Shown piece after piece: positions 51,051-59,717 of a stretch of DNA of 64,000 nucleotides; position 1 is the first letter of the stretch, and every line of letters starts with the position of its first letter. Position numbers and translations under genes: made by a program. The stretch is from an uncultured Rhodopila sp. (lineage in GTDB: Bacteria > Pseudomonadota > Alphaproteobacteria > Acetobacterales > Acetobacteraceae). Below the pieces are notes generated by a model that was not told where the DNA came from, ran no database searches, and saw only the letters and a program-made list of their open reading frames with translations. The stretch covers positions 1-64,000 of the forward strand of contig CAIZFE010000043.1 in NCBI GenBank assembly GCA_903932145.1, given 5' to 3'.

Positions 51051-51270
51051 GTGATGACAGACATCACCGAGCGGCTCCTGACCTTCGCACGCAAGTCATA
51101 CCTGGCCGCTGGGTTCGCCGCTGTCGTGCTGGCAGTGCGGCCGGCCCGCAAGGCTGGGAACGACAGCCTTTTTGCTCGACCGATTTCCCATTTTCTAGTA
51201 GCTTTATTTCTAATGGGATATTAGCCTAATTATACGATCAAAAATAGCCGATCACCCTGACAGGTTGATA

Positions 51271-52557
51271 ATGCACATCATTCCGCGTCACCTCGCCAGC
51301 AAAGTGGCTCGAACACTGAAGACCAGCCGGGTGATCAACATCGTGGGTCCCCGCCAGACCGGTAAGACCACTCTGGTTCGCGACCAGCTCCAGGCCGCGC
51401 GGTTTCTGAATCTGGATGATGAGGGTCTGTTATCCTCGCTGAAATTCGACGCATTCGGGCAACTCTCCGCCGTAGCAGCGGCGGCGGAAGCGGCCGGCCT
51501 TCCGGTGGTGATCGACGAGATACAGCGCCTCCCGGAGGTGACTTTGGCGCTGAAACGGATCGTCGATGCCAGCCGGCGCCCGGGGCAATTTGTCCTGACC
51601 GGCTCGTCCGACGTGTTCAGCACACCGAAGGCACTGGACAGCCTGGCGGGCCGGGTTTCAACACTGACATTGCGCCTCTTCAGCGCGGCCGAGATCGGCC
51701 GTCACGGAGCATGCGGCCTTTTGGACGCCATCGGTGACAACCCTGTGACGCTCCTTCAGGGACTGCCGCCCTGCGTGAAATTCGGCCGGACCGAGGCGAT
51801 CGACCTGATCGTGCGCGGGGGATTTCCCGAAATCCGGCTGTTGAACGGGGCCGATCGGATGGAGCGCTACAGGGCGTATATCGATAGCATTGTGGAACGG
51901 GACGTCGCGCCGGTTGCCGAGATCCGCCGGCCTGACACGCTTCGGAGGCTGATCAATCAGCTCGCCCATCGTACGGCCGAAGAGCTCAACGTCGCCAACC
52001 TGTGCACCGTGCTGGGCGCGCGCAAGGAAACCATCACCGCCTATCTCGATATCCTGTCGCGGCTCGGCATCATCCACCGGCTGGGCGCCTGGACGTCGTC
52101 GGGTGCGCGCAAGGAAGTGCGATCCCCGAAACTGCATTTCATGGACACGGGATGCGCCACGGCACTGCGCGGAGAGGATGCCGGCAGCTTCGGTCTCGGC
52201 GCCGATCCCACCGCGCTCGGTCACCTGCTGGAAAGCTTCGTCTTCTGCGAACTGGAGAAGTCGCTGCCGTTTCTTGACCGGCGCTGGGAGTTATACCACT
52301 GGCGCCATGCTCCGCGCGAGATCGACATCATCGCGGAGGCGCCGGGACGGATACTGGCATTGTTTGAAATGAAAGCCTCGACCGGCGTCGATGCCAAAGA
52401 CTTTCGCCATATGGACTGGTTTTTGAAAGACGGGCCGGGCAGCGCCTACAAGGGGAGTGCGGTGGTCGTGTATCTGGGGGACCAGATGCTGTCGTTCGGC
52501 CCGAACCGCGTGGCCCTGCCGCTGTCAGCGTTCTGGTCGTACGGCGGTGGGGCCTGA
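51271..52557 (+). CDS. AAA ATPase with DUF4143 (PD-(D/E)xK-like C-terminus)
   Basis: This 428-residue protein has Walker A GPRQTGKTTL (about 26-35), Walker B VVIDEIQRLPE (about 79-89) and the sensor FVLTGSSDVF typical of the AAA_14 domain. The DUF4143 domain (about 190-400) contains AHRTAEELNVANLC and YLDILSRLGIIHRLGAW. A nuclease-like REIDIIAE...LALFEMKAS (about 350-370) has the D-x(n)-E-x-K pattern. ATG 51271 follows an AGG; TTG 51265 is an alternative. These proteins are common in accessory regions and their function is unsettled. Confidence 0.9.
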   Translation: MHIIPRHLASKVARTLKTSRVINIVGPRQTGKTTLVRDQLQAARFLNLDDEGLLSSLKFDAFGQLSAVAAAAEAAGLPVVIDEIQRLPEVTLALKRIVDASRRPGQFVLTGSSDVFSTPKALDSLAGRVSTLTLRLFSAAEIGRHGACGLLDAIGDNPVTLLQGLPPCVKFGRTEAIDLIVRGGFPEIRLLNGADRMERYRAYIDSIVERDVAPVAEIRRPDTLRRLINQLAHRTAEELNVANLCTVLGARKETITAYLDILSRLGIIHRLGAWTSSGARKEVRSPKLHFMDTGCATALRGEDAGSFGLGADPTALGHLLESFVFCELEKSLPFLDRRWELYHWRHAPREIDIIAEAPGRILALFEMKASTGVDAKDFRHMDWFLKDGPGSAYKGSAVVVYLGDQMLSFGPNRVALPLSAFWSYGGGA

Positions 52558-52803
52558 CCGGCCCGCCGAGACCGCGCCGCCCCCTAAGCGATCAACGCGC
52601 TCGCGACGGCACCGGCCGGGGGGCTTGGGTTGCGGAACAGGAACTTTGCGCTCTTTGCCGGATCGATCGCGTGTGCCAGTGTTCAGTGAACTCGAAGTGC
52701 TTTGGCCTTGGAGTGTGCCATGGCGGAATTCCCCGTCATCAACCGGATCAGCGCGCGCTTTGCGTCATGGTTCGGGTGGCCGGCGATAAAGGGAGGACTT
52801 CGC

Positions 52804-54003
52804 ATGTTCGGCGGGATATTTCGACTGGTTCTGGCACTGTTGGCGGCCACGGCCGGAACGGCCATGGCACAACAATACGGCCCCGGCGCGTCTGACACCG
52901 AGATCAGGATCGGACAAACCGTGCCTTTCAGCGGGCCGGTTTCGGTTGCCGGGGCTGTGGGTCATGCCTCGCTGGCGTATTTCGCCGCGGTCAACAAAGC
53001 TGGCGGCATCAACGGACGGCAGATCCGGCTGATCGCCCTTGATGATGCCTACTCGCCACCGAAAACGGTCGAGGCGACAAGGCGGCTGGTCGAGGACGAG
53101 AATGTCCTGCTGATGTACGGATCGTTGGGCACGCCCACCAACGCGGCGGTGGAGAAATACCTCAACCAGAAGAAGGTGCCACAACTGTTCATTAATACCG
53201 GGGCAAGCCGCTTCAGGGATCCGAAGACCTTCCCATGGACGATGGGGTTCGTTCCGGGCTACGTTTCAGAAGGCAGGGCGATGGCGCGATACGTCCTGGA
53301 AACCGTTCCGGTGCCGCGAATCGCCGTGCTTTACCAGAATGACGATCTCGGAAAGGATTTTCGGGCCGGGTTCAGGTCTGGTCTTGGCGATAAGGCGGAG
53401 TCCTTGATCGTCAGCGAGCAAACTTACGAAGTTACCGACCCGACGGTCGATTCGCAAGTAATCAACGCGAAAGCCTCCGGCGCCAATGTGTTCTATTTCG
53501 CGGGAACGCAAAAAGCCAGCGCCGGACAGATCAGGGCCGTTCATAATCTTGCCTGGTCACCGCTTCATCTTGTTTGCAGCATCGCCGGCGGGCTGGAGGC
53601 TATCAAACCGGCGGGGCTTGAAAACGCCGAAGGCCTGATCTCGACGGCGTATGCCAAGGATCCGTCCGATCCGGCATGGTCCGATGACACCGAGGTAAAG
53701 GCCTACATGGATTGGGCCAACGCTTATCTGACACAGGCCAGTCCGCGCGAGGCGGTTGTGACGAACGCTTACGTGGCTTCGTTTCTGATGGCCTATGTGC
53801 TTCAGAAGGCGGGATCGAACCTGACCCGCGAGAACCTGCTCACCATCGCAGCGCATCTGGATAACCTCCACGTACCCATGCTGCTGCCTGGCATCACGGT
53901 CACGACGACACCTTCCGATTACAGCGTGATCAACAAGTTTCAGATCCAGCGCTTTGTGGGCGGCCGTTGGATCGCGGCCGGGAAGGTGATCTCGGGAGAA
54001 TAA
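52804..54003 (+). CDS. ABC transporter substrate-binding protein (branched-chain amino acid type)
   Basis: This 399-residue periplasmic protein of the Peripla_BP_6 fold starts at ATG 52804, seven bases after GGGAGGA. It has a signal peptide of about 23 residues (ending TAMAQ). The mature chain has EIRIGQTVPFSGPVS, NGRQIRLIALDDAYSPPKTVEATRRLVE (about 77-104) and GSLGTPTNAA (about 112-121), characteristic of LivJ/LivK-like proteins. The ligand may be an amino acid, amide or aromatic acid. No permease or ATPase genes flank it. Confidence 0.88.
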   Translation: MFGGIFRLVLALLAATAGTAMAQQYGPGASDTEIRIGQTVPFSGPVSVAGAVGHASLAYFAAVNKAGGINGRQIRLIALDDAYSPPKTVEATRRLVEDENVLLMYGSLGTPTNAAVEKYLNQKKVPQLFINTGASRFRDPKTFPWTMGFVPGYVSEGRAMARYVLETVPVPRIAVLYQNDDLGKDFRAGFRSGLGDKAESLIVSEQTYEVTDPTVDSQVINAKASGANVFYFAGTQKASAGQIRAVHNLAWSPLHLVCSIAGGLEAIKPAGLENAEGLISTAYAKDPSDPAWSDDTEVKAYMDWANAYLTQASPREAVVTNAYVASFLMAYVLQKAGSNLTRENLLTIAAHLDNLHVPMLLPGITVTTTPSDYSVINKFQIQRFVGGRWIAAGKVISGE

Positions 54004-54676
54004 CGTGGTGGCCCTTAACCCCCGGCCTTTGCCAACGTTTAGCGAATATGCTGTGTCGCGCGAGTGGGTCCGGTTCGGGGGGGCATTTTTACTGTGCGCG
54101 GGGAGTGACATTTCTGACGTGCGCCGAACATGATCCAGCGGAATCGCCGCGGCAGGCGATGTCCGGCAATAAGCGAGTCAGCCGGTGACACATTTTGGCC
54201 TCATGGCGCTATCGCGGCCAGGCCGGTACGGCGATGACGACGGGGAAACGGCATTAGCCCGGCACGGTTATGTCCGGATGGGGCCGTTCAGCCGACGATA
54301 TCGTATGGAAAACCGGATGCACCCGGGTTCGCCCAGGGACCCGGATCGGAGCAGCGGCAGTCATTGACAAATTACCTATATAAGCCTATAATTTAAGGAA
54401 TAAAAGCCTTTTTCCTCCGCGTCTGGCCACCGACCTTTCCCCATGCCGGTATGACCAGTTCGCATATAGCCTCACCGGCCTGTTGCCGTCGCTTGCCGAC
54501 ACCTAAAAAACACTGCGGCACCGGCGGTCTCTGTGGACCGGAGGATTGGGAACAACGTCTTGTAAATGGGACGAATTCTCAGCGTGTGGCTTTTGAGGCG
54601 CGGTTGAGCGCGCAACCCAGGCACGCTTATACCCGATTAGCCCAGGGTCCGGGCTGTCACGCCCGGTTGCAGCCCC
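54004..54676. other. Gene-poor region after the binding-protein gene
   Basis: I find no convincing gene in these 673 bases. An AT-rich stretch at 54361-54415 (CAAATTACCTATATAAGCCTATAATTTAAGG) stands out within otherwise normal composition. Open frames here are short and lack start signals. Confidence 0.4.
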
Positions 54677-55249
54677 TCACGCGAAGACCCGGCGCAACGC
54701 CACCGCGATCTCCGGCGCCAAACTCAGCGTGACCGTGTCGTCCGGCCCATGCGTCTCGACCGTCGCGTATCCGTCCCCGGCCGGCGTCCGATGAACATCC
54801 ACCACGCGCCGCCGCAGATCGACGATCCACACTTCGCCAATGCCCGCCCGTGCATACAGCGGCAACTTCACGGTGCGGTCATACCGCAGCGAGCTGTCCG
54901 CTACCTCGACCACCAGCACCACATCGGCCGGCTCGGGCCTTGCGCCATGCTGGTAAAGGTCATCGCGTGGCCGCAGGACCACGAAATCCGGCTGGGGCTC
55001 ATTGAGACGGTCGATCCGCAGCGGGTTCTGCACCGACACGACCGCCTGCTCGCCGAAGGCCATGACCAACACACGGTTCAGCCCGTTCACAATTCCGGCG
55101 TGGCCCTGTCCGATCGGCGCCATTGCGATCAATTCTCCGTCGATCAGTTCCACGCGATCGTCTTCGCTCAGAATGCCGGCCTCGGCCATCCGGTAGTAGT
55201 CGTCCACATTCAGTTTGTACCGCGTCAGCACGAGGTCCGTATGGTCCAT
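54677..55249 (-). CDS. Uma2 family (DUF820) nuclease-like protein
   Basis: This 190-residue protein has the Uma2 layout: YYRMAEAGILSEDDRVELIDGELIAMAPIG (about 18-47), QPDFVVLRP (about 86-94), VVLVVEVADSS (about 109-119) and KLPLYARAGIGEVWIVDL (about 126-143). Asp87, Glu115 and Lys126 form the PD-(D/E)xK-type triad. Many cyanobacterial and other genomes carry multiple copies; the role is unknown, though a DNase fold is clear. It starts at ATG 55249 and lies 68 bases downstream of the SDR gene. Confidence 0.88.
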   Translation of the reverse strand: MDHTDLVLTRYKLNVDDYYRMAEAGILSEDDRVELIDGELIAMAPIGQGHAGIVNGLNRVLVMAFGEQAVVSVQNPLRIDRLNEPQPDFVVLRPRDDLYQHGARPEPADVVLVVEVADSSLRYDRTVKLPLYARAGIGEVWIVDLRRRVVDVHRTPAGDGYATVETHGPDDTVTLSLAPEIAVALRRVFA

Positions 55250-55317
55250 GGCGCACGCTCCCACGATGGAGAAAAAACATATTGGCACACCGCGACCCAC
55301 CGGTTCAACGATGCCCG

Positions 55318-56121
55318 CTAAACCATCCCGCGGATGCGCCCGCCATCGACCCGGATCATGCTGCCGGTGATGTATCCAGCCTTGTCGCTGGCCAGGAACG
55401 CGCCCATCGGTCCGTATTCGTCGGGCGCTCCAACCCGTCCGGCGGGAATCTGCGCCACCGCGCCCGCCATTCGTTCGGCGAGAGCGTCCTCGAAGCTGAT
55501 ATTCTTCTGCCGCCCCAGCGCCGCCGCCGAATCCCGGGTCCGGTCGGTCAGGATCGTTCCCGGCGCCAGGACGTTCATCGTCACGCCGTCTTTCGCCACC
55601 TCGCCCGACATCGTCTTCAGCCAGGCCCAGATCGAGGCCCGCAGCGTGTTGCTCAGGGCCAGGTTCGGGATCGGCTGCTGCATGCCGGTGCTGCCCACCA
55701 CGATGATCCGGCCCCAGCCACGCGCGCGCATTGCCGGCAGCAACGCATTGGCGATCCGGATCGGCGAAACAACGATGTGCTGGAACCACTTGACCAGATC
55801 GGCTTCCGTCATGTCCGAGGCGGTGCATTGCGGCGGCCCGCCATGGTTCAGCACCAGGATGTCCACGCCGCCCATCGCCGCGACCGCTGCCTCGGCCAGC
55901 CTGTCCATCGCCTCGCCGGACGCGACATCCGCGACAACGCCGATCGCGTTCGGAGCGCCTTTGGCCCGCAGCGCCGCCGCCGCTTCATCCAGCGTTGCCT
56001 GGTCGCGCCCGCTGATCGTCAGCACAGCGCCTTCCTCCGCCAGGGCGTCCGCGATCGAGCGGCCCAGTCCTTTGGTCCCGCCCATCACGAGAGCCCGGCG
56101 ATTCTTCAGTCCGAAATCCAT
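55318..56121 (-). CDS. SDR family oxidoreductase lacking canonical Tyr/Lys
   Basis: This 267-residue Rossmann enzyme has the cofactor loop GGTKGLG (14-20), DVAS (about 65-68), Asn93 in NHGGP and catalytic-position Ser144 in VVGSTG. Where Tyr-x-x-x-Lys should follow, it has LALSNTLRAS (154-163), so neither the catalytic Tyr nor Lys is present. LAPGTILTDRTRD matches a subgroup of SDRs annotated as 3-oxoacyl-ACP reductases. Its chemistry may differ from classical SDRs. It is divergent from the LVIVD-protein gene. Confidence 0.85.
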   Translation of the reverse strand: MDFGLKNRRALVMGGTKGLGRSIADALAEEGAVLTISGRDQATLDEAAAALRAKGAPNAIGVVADVASGEAMDRLAEAAVAAMGGVDILVLNHGGPPQCTASDMTEADLVKWFQHIVVSPIRIANALLPAMRARGWGRIIVVGSTGMQQPIPNLALSNTLRASIWAWLKTMSGEVAKDGVTMNVLAPGTILTDRTRDSAAALGRQKNISFEDALAERMAGAVAQIPAGRVGAPDEYGPMGAFLASDKAGYITGSMIRVDGGRIRGMV

Positions 56122-56337
56122 GGTCCGCTCCCAAGATTGTTGGCGGACAGCATAGACGGGACACGCGGGACGGGAAATGACCCGCGACCGCTGTCGCCGC
56201 AATGGACGCCTTCGCGGCAGGTCGGCACCGGCGAACGTTTTTCCGGCGGCCTTGCCGACCTGACCGATTTGCGTTCTCCTCCCATACCGAACCGCCGCGA
56301 AGCCAAACCAATAAGAAAATGAGGGGAACACCAGACC

Positions 56338-57780
56338 ATGCGAAACATCCTGCACGGGATTGCCGTGCTCGGCATTTGCCTGCCGCTTGCGGCACCCGCC
56401 TTTGGGCAATCGCAGACAATCGGCGACCCGCCCGAGGCGTCAAACATGCAACTGGTCGGTTACAACGACCTACAGGCGCGATCGGCCTATCAGCCGACCA
56501 TCCATCGTCAGGGCGACCGCTACATCGCCTATATCGGCCATCACGGGGGCACCGACGCGATTCCCAATCCGGTCAACCCGCTGAATGGCAAGGCCGAACC
56601 GAACGGCACCTCGATCGTCGATGTCACCGATCCGGCGCATCCACGCTATCTCGCCCATATTCCCGGCATGCCCGGCACCTACGAAAGCGGCGGCGCCCAG
56701 ATGGCGCGGGTGTGCGACGGCAGCCAGTTGCCCAAGGGCGACAAATCGGCCGTTTATCTGCTGCGCGCCGAGGGTCAGGACGCCCACGAAATCTACAACG
56801 TGGCCGACCCCGAGCACCCCAAGTTGATCACAAGGTTGCCCGGACTGGCCGATACGCACAAGAATTTCTGGGAATGCGACACCGGTATCGCCTACCTCGT
56901 TTCGGGCGTCAAAGACTGGCGCGTGCGCCGCATGACCGAGGTCTATGACCTCTCCGACCCGGCGCATCCGGTAAAGATCCGCGATTTTGGCTTGCCCGGG
57001 CAAGAGCCGGGTGCCACGGGCGTGGTGCCGACCGAACTGCATGGCGGCATCTCGCTAGGGCCGAAGGCGAACCGGGTCTATTTTGGCTACGGCACGAATA
57101 AGGGTGGGATGATGCAGATCGTCGATCGTGACAAACTGTTGCACGGCCCGGCCGCACCGACGGCGGACAACCTGCGCTATCCGGAAATCTCGCACATGTT
57201 CCTGTCTTCGATGAACGGGGCCCACACCACGTTCCCGATCCCGCACATGAAGATCGAGGAGTTCAAGAACGACAAGGATGGCGGTTACCGTGACATCATG
57301 GTGATCGTCGATGAAGCCATCCTCAACGAGTGTAACGAGGCGCGCCAGATGGTCTGGATCGCCGACATAACGGTCGAGACGCGGCCGATGGTGATCTCCA
57401 GCTACACGGCCAAGGAAGCGAGCGGGAATTTCTGCCAGCGCGGCGGGCGGTTCGGCTCGCACTCGTCTTCGGAGGCCATGGACCCGGTCTATTACGGCAA
57501 ACTGGTATTTATTACCTTTTTCAACGCCGGGGTCCGGGCACTGGACATTCGCGACCCGTACCATCCGAAGGAGGTCGGCTACTTCATCCCGTCGATCACC
57601 GCGAACACCGACAAACGCTGTGTCGATGTGGACGGCAAGCCGCGCTGCAAGGTGGCGATCCAGTCCAACAACGTCGATTATGACGACCGCGGCTACATTT
57701 ACGTGGTCGACCGCGCCAACACCGGCATGAGCATCCTTGCCCTGACCGGTGAGGCTCGGGCGGCCGCCGGGCTGAAGTAA
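56338..57780 (+). CDS. Secreted LVIVD-repeat (beta-propeller) protein
   Basis: This 480-residue periplasmic or extracellular protein has a signal peptide (1-23, ending AFGQ) followed by repeated strands of the LVIVD type: GTSIVDVTDPAHPRYLAHIP (about 90-109), HEIYNVADPEHPKLITRLPG and TEVYDLSDPAHPVKIRDFG. A seven-bladed propeller is likely. Conserved His residues (HGGISLGP, NGAHTTFPIPH) and Cys pairs near the C-terminus (about 427-435) are notable. The gene downstream, one base away, encodes a Cys-containing membrane-anchored protein that may be a partner. Confidence 0.82.
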   Translation: MRNILHGIAVLGICLPLAAPAFGQSQTIGDPPEASNMQLVGYNDLQARSAYQPTIHRQGDRYIAYIGHHGGTDAIPNPVNPLNGKAEPNGTSIVDVTDPAHPRYLAHIPGMPGTYESGGAQMARVCDGSQLPKGDKSAVYLLRAEGQDAHEIYNVADPEHPKLITRLPGLADTHKNFWECDTGIAYLVSGVKDWRVRRMTEVYDLSDPAHPVKIRDFGLPGQEPGATGVVPTELHGGISLGPKANRVYFGYGTNKGGMMQIVDRDKLLHGPAAPTADNLRYPEISHMFLSSMNGAHTTFPIPHMKIEEFKNDKDGGYRDIMVIVDEAILNECNEARQMVWIADITVETRPMVISSYTAKEASGNFCQRGGRFGSHSSSEAMDPVYYGKLVFITFFNAGVRALDIRDPYHPKEVGYFIPSITANTDKRCVDVDGKPRCKVAIQSNNVDYDDRGYIYVVDRANTGMSILALTGEARAAAGLK

Positions 57781-57781
57781 C

Positions 57782-58330
57782 GTGTGGCGGGGACGCCGTC
57801 TTTGGCTGCTGCTGCCGGCGCTGGCCGTCGGGCTGGCGCTAGGGGCTGTGCTGCCGGGGCGCCACCCGGTATTGCCGGATTGGCAAGAGATCGCCTGGCC
57901 ATTCGGGCGTGACGCCTGGCCGGCCGGGCGAGCGTTCCGGTGTGGTTCGGCCGCGTGCGGCGGTGAGCAAGAGGTCTACCTCCGTCCGAAGGTCGGCCTG
58001 TGCAACTGCACGCGCGGCATCACGGGCGACGCCGAGGTGGACGGGGTGAGTGATATGGATATGTTGACTGACGATTTCGTCCCGCGAGCTGCCGGGCAGC
58101 CTGTCGCGATGGGCGGCCTGGATGGCATTGCACGCCCCTATAGCCTTCACCTTTCTGGCGGACGGCAACGCAATGCCGCCGGGATTGCGTTGTCACATCG
58201 CTGTGATCTTGTGGTTGCTGCCAGTGTCGGCGACAGCGCGGGTCAGGCGGCGGCGCTTCAGGCCATCGCCGGCCTGCTGTCTCGCCCTGATATCGGCAAA
58301 TGGCTGGAGCAGCAGTTCGGCAAAGGCTGA
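57782..58330 (+). CDS. Hypothetical membrane-anchored Cys-rich protein
   Basis: This 182-residue protein begins at GTG 57782, one base after the preceding stop, implying co-translation. It has an N-terminal anchor or signal (about 6-24: LWLLLPALAVGLALGAVLPG) and two Cys pairs, RCGSAACGGEQEVYLRPKVGLCNC (about 53-76). The pattern suggests disulfides or a metal or heme site, but no CxxCH is present. A helical end (about 147-182) follows. No family is recognised. It probably works in the periplasm with the LVIVD-repeat protein. Confidence 0.65.
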   Translation: MWRGRRLWLLLPALAVGLALGAVLPGRHPVLPDWQEIAWPFGRDAWPAGRAFRCGSAACGGEQEVYLRPKVGLCNCTRGITGDAEVDGVSDMDMLTDDFVPRAAGQPVAMGGLDGIARPYSLHLSGGRQRNAAGIALSHRCDLVVAASVGDSAGQAAALQAIAGLLSRPDIGKWLEQQFGKG

Positions 58331-58387
58331 AGGGTTAGCCGCGATGTCTATCACCCGCTTCCTGGATCGGACGCGGAGCGGCAGCCG

Positions 58388-59491
58388 TCATGGCACCGTT
58401 GGCGGCAGACCGGCCATGAATTTCTCCAGATACGGCTTCCAGATGGCCGCGTAGTAATGGCTGAAATGCCCGTGCGTGGCTTCGCTGTATGGGGTCAACA
58501 CGTAGGTGCCATGCGCGATCGTCTTGAACGCCCGTTCAACGGTGCCGAGAGTCGGTGGATCGGCGAAATCCTCGACATTGTTGATCAGCATCACCTGCGC
58601 CTTGATCTTCGGCAGATCGGCCTCGGGGCTATAGTCGTAGATCGATTCGATTTCGAAAAGCGTATTGTTGGCATCTCCGTTCTTCAACGACGCTGCCAGG
58701 CGCTTGTCATACAGCGCCTTGGCCGCCTGCATGGTCGGCGCTTCTTCCTGAACGCGAGCCGGGCTTTCCATCACGTCGCTGCCAGCCTCGGCATACTTAT
58801 AAAGGGTAGGGGACTTGTCGTAGTTGCCGTTATGCCAGGCCGGGTCGTGGCGGATCAGTTCGGCCGCGGCGTGGCGCATCATGTAATTCAGTCCGCTGAT
58901 CTCGGCCGGCTGGCACGACATCCCTATCGTGCCGTCCATCAGATCAGGATACCACTCCGCCCACAGAAATTGCTGCATACAACCCAGGGAGCTACCGATG
59001 ACCAGCCGTAAATGATCGACCTTCAGCCCGTCCGTGACCAGCCGGTGCGCCAGGTCAACCATGTCGTGGTATCGGTAGTGCGGGAATTCGCCTTTCAGTC
59101 CATCGGACGGCTTCGACGAGCCGCCGCGGCCCAGCGCGTCGGGCATGATGACGTAATACTTGGCCGGGTCGAGCGGCTGATCCGGCTTGAACAGTTCGTC
59201 GGCCAAACTCGCGCGAAACCAGTTGGCACCGGTGCCGTTATTACCCTGCAACAGCAGCACGGCGTTGACCACCTGGCCGGCCGCGTTGCGTTGGGCCGAA
59301 CCGATCGTGCGGTAATGCAGTTTCACCTCCGGCATGGTCTCGCCGCTGGAGAATGCGTAATGGGTGACGACGTAATCGCCTTCCCGATAACCGGGCCAAT
59401 GGGCGGACGGCTCTTGTGCCAGCGCCGGAAACGTCGCGGTGAGTAAGGCGGTCGCGATCAACGCGCGGACGGGCATTCGTTTGCTTCCCAT
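58388..59491 (-). CDS. Secreted alpha/beta hydrolase (MetX-like)
   Basis: This 367-residue protein has a signal peptide (1-26, ending ALAQE) and a homoserine-acetyltransferase-like alpha/beta fold. LLLQGNNGTGANWF carries the oxyanion region, and the nucleophile elbow GSSLGCMQ (Ser about 173) is followed by a helical cap. An acidic residue in VMLINNVEDFADPP and His in EATHGHFSH complete the triad. Because it is exported, an esterase or hydrolase role is likelier than homoserine acetylation. ATG 59491 is preferred over an upstream ATG at 59542 because it directly precedes the signal peptide. Confidence 0.85.
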   Translation of the reverse strand: MGSKRMPVRALIATALLTATFPALAQEPSAHWPGYREGDYVVTHYAFSSGETMPEVKLHYRTIGSAQRNAAGQVVNAVLLLQGNNGTGANWFRASLADELFKPDQPLDPAKYYVIMPDALGRGGSSKPSDGLKGEFPHYRYHDMVDLAHRLVTDGLKVDHLRLVIGSSLGCMQQFLWAEWYPDLMDGTIGMSCQPAEISGLNYMMRHAAAELIRHDPAWHNGNYDKSPTLYKYAEAGSDVMESPARVQEEAPTMQAAKALYDKRLAASLKNGDANNTLFEIESIYDYSPEADLPKIKAQVMLINNVEDFADPPTLGTVERAFKTIAHGTYVLTPYSEATHGHFSHYYAAIWKPYLEKFMAGLPPTVP

Positions 59492-59568
59492 GTTTATGCG
59501 GTAACCTATCTTATCCGCGATCGCCGGGGCCGCCAATCGCACCTCGGTAATCGGACATCACCCCGCTA

Positions 59569-59715
59569 CAAAGCGATCTGGAGCGCGTCGTAATCAGCCC
59601 GCAGACCGGTGTCGTTGCGGTCGAGCAAACCGGCGGCGGCCAACGCCTCGACATCCTCGTGAACCCGTTTGCAGTCGCGGCCGAGCGCGAGCACGTTCCG
59701 GAAACTGACCGCACG
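59569..59715 (-). pseudogene. Remnant of an HTH DNA-binding (antitoxin-like) protein
   Basis: The minus strand encodes about 48 residues (SFRNVLALGRDCKRVHEDVE and ALAAAGLLDRND...). They match the C-terminal winged-helix part of HVO_A0114-type DNA-binding proteins, with the RD-K-R-VHEDV recognition helix. No start codon or N-terminal half is present; the preceding DNA on that strand is the end of the DadA-like gene in a different frame. I read it as a truncated gene remnant. Confidence 0.45.
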
Positions 59716-59717
59716 AC

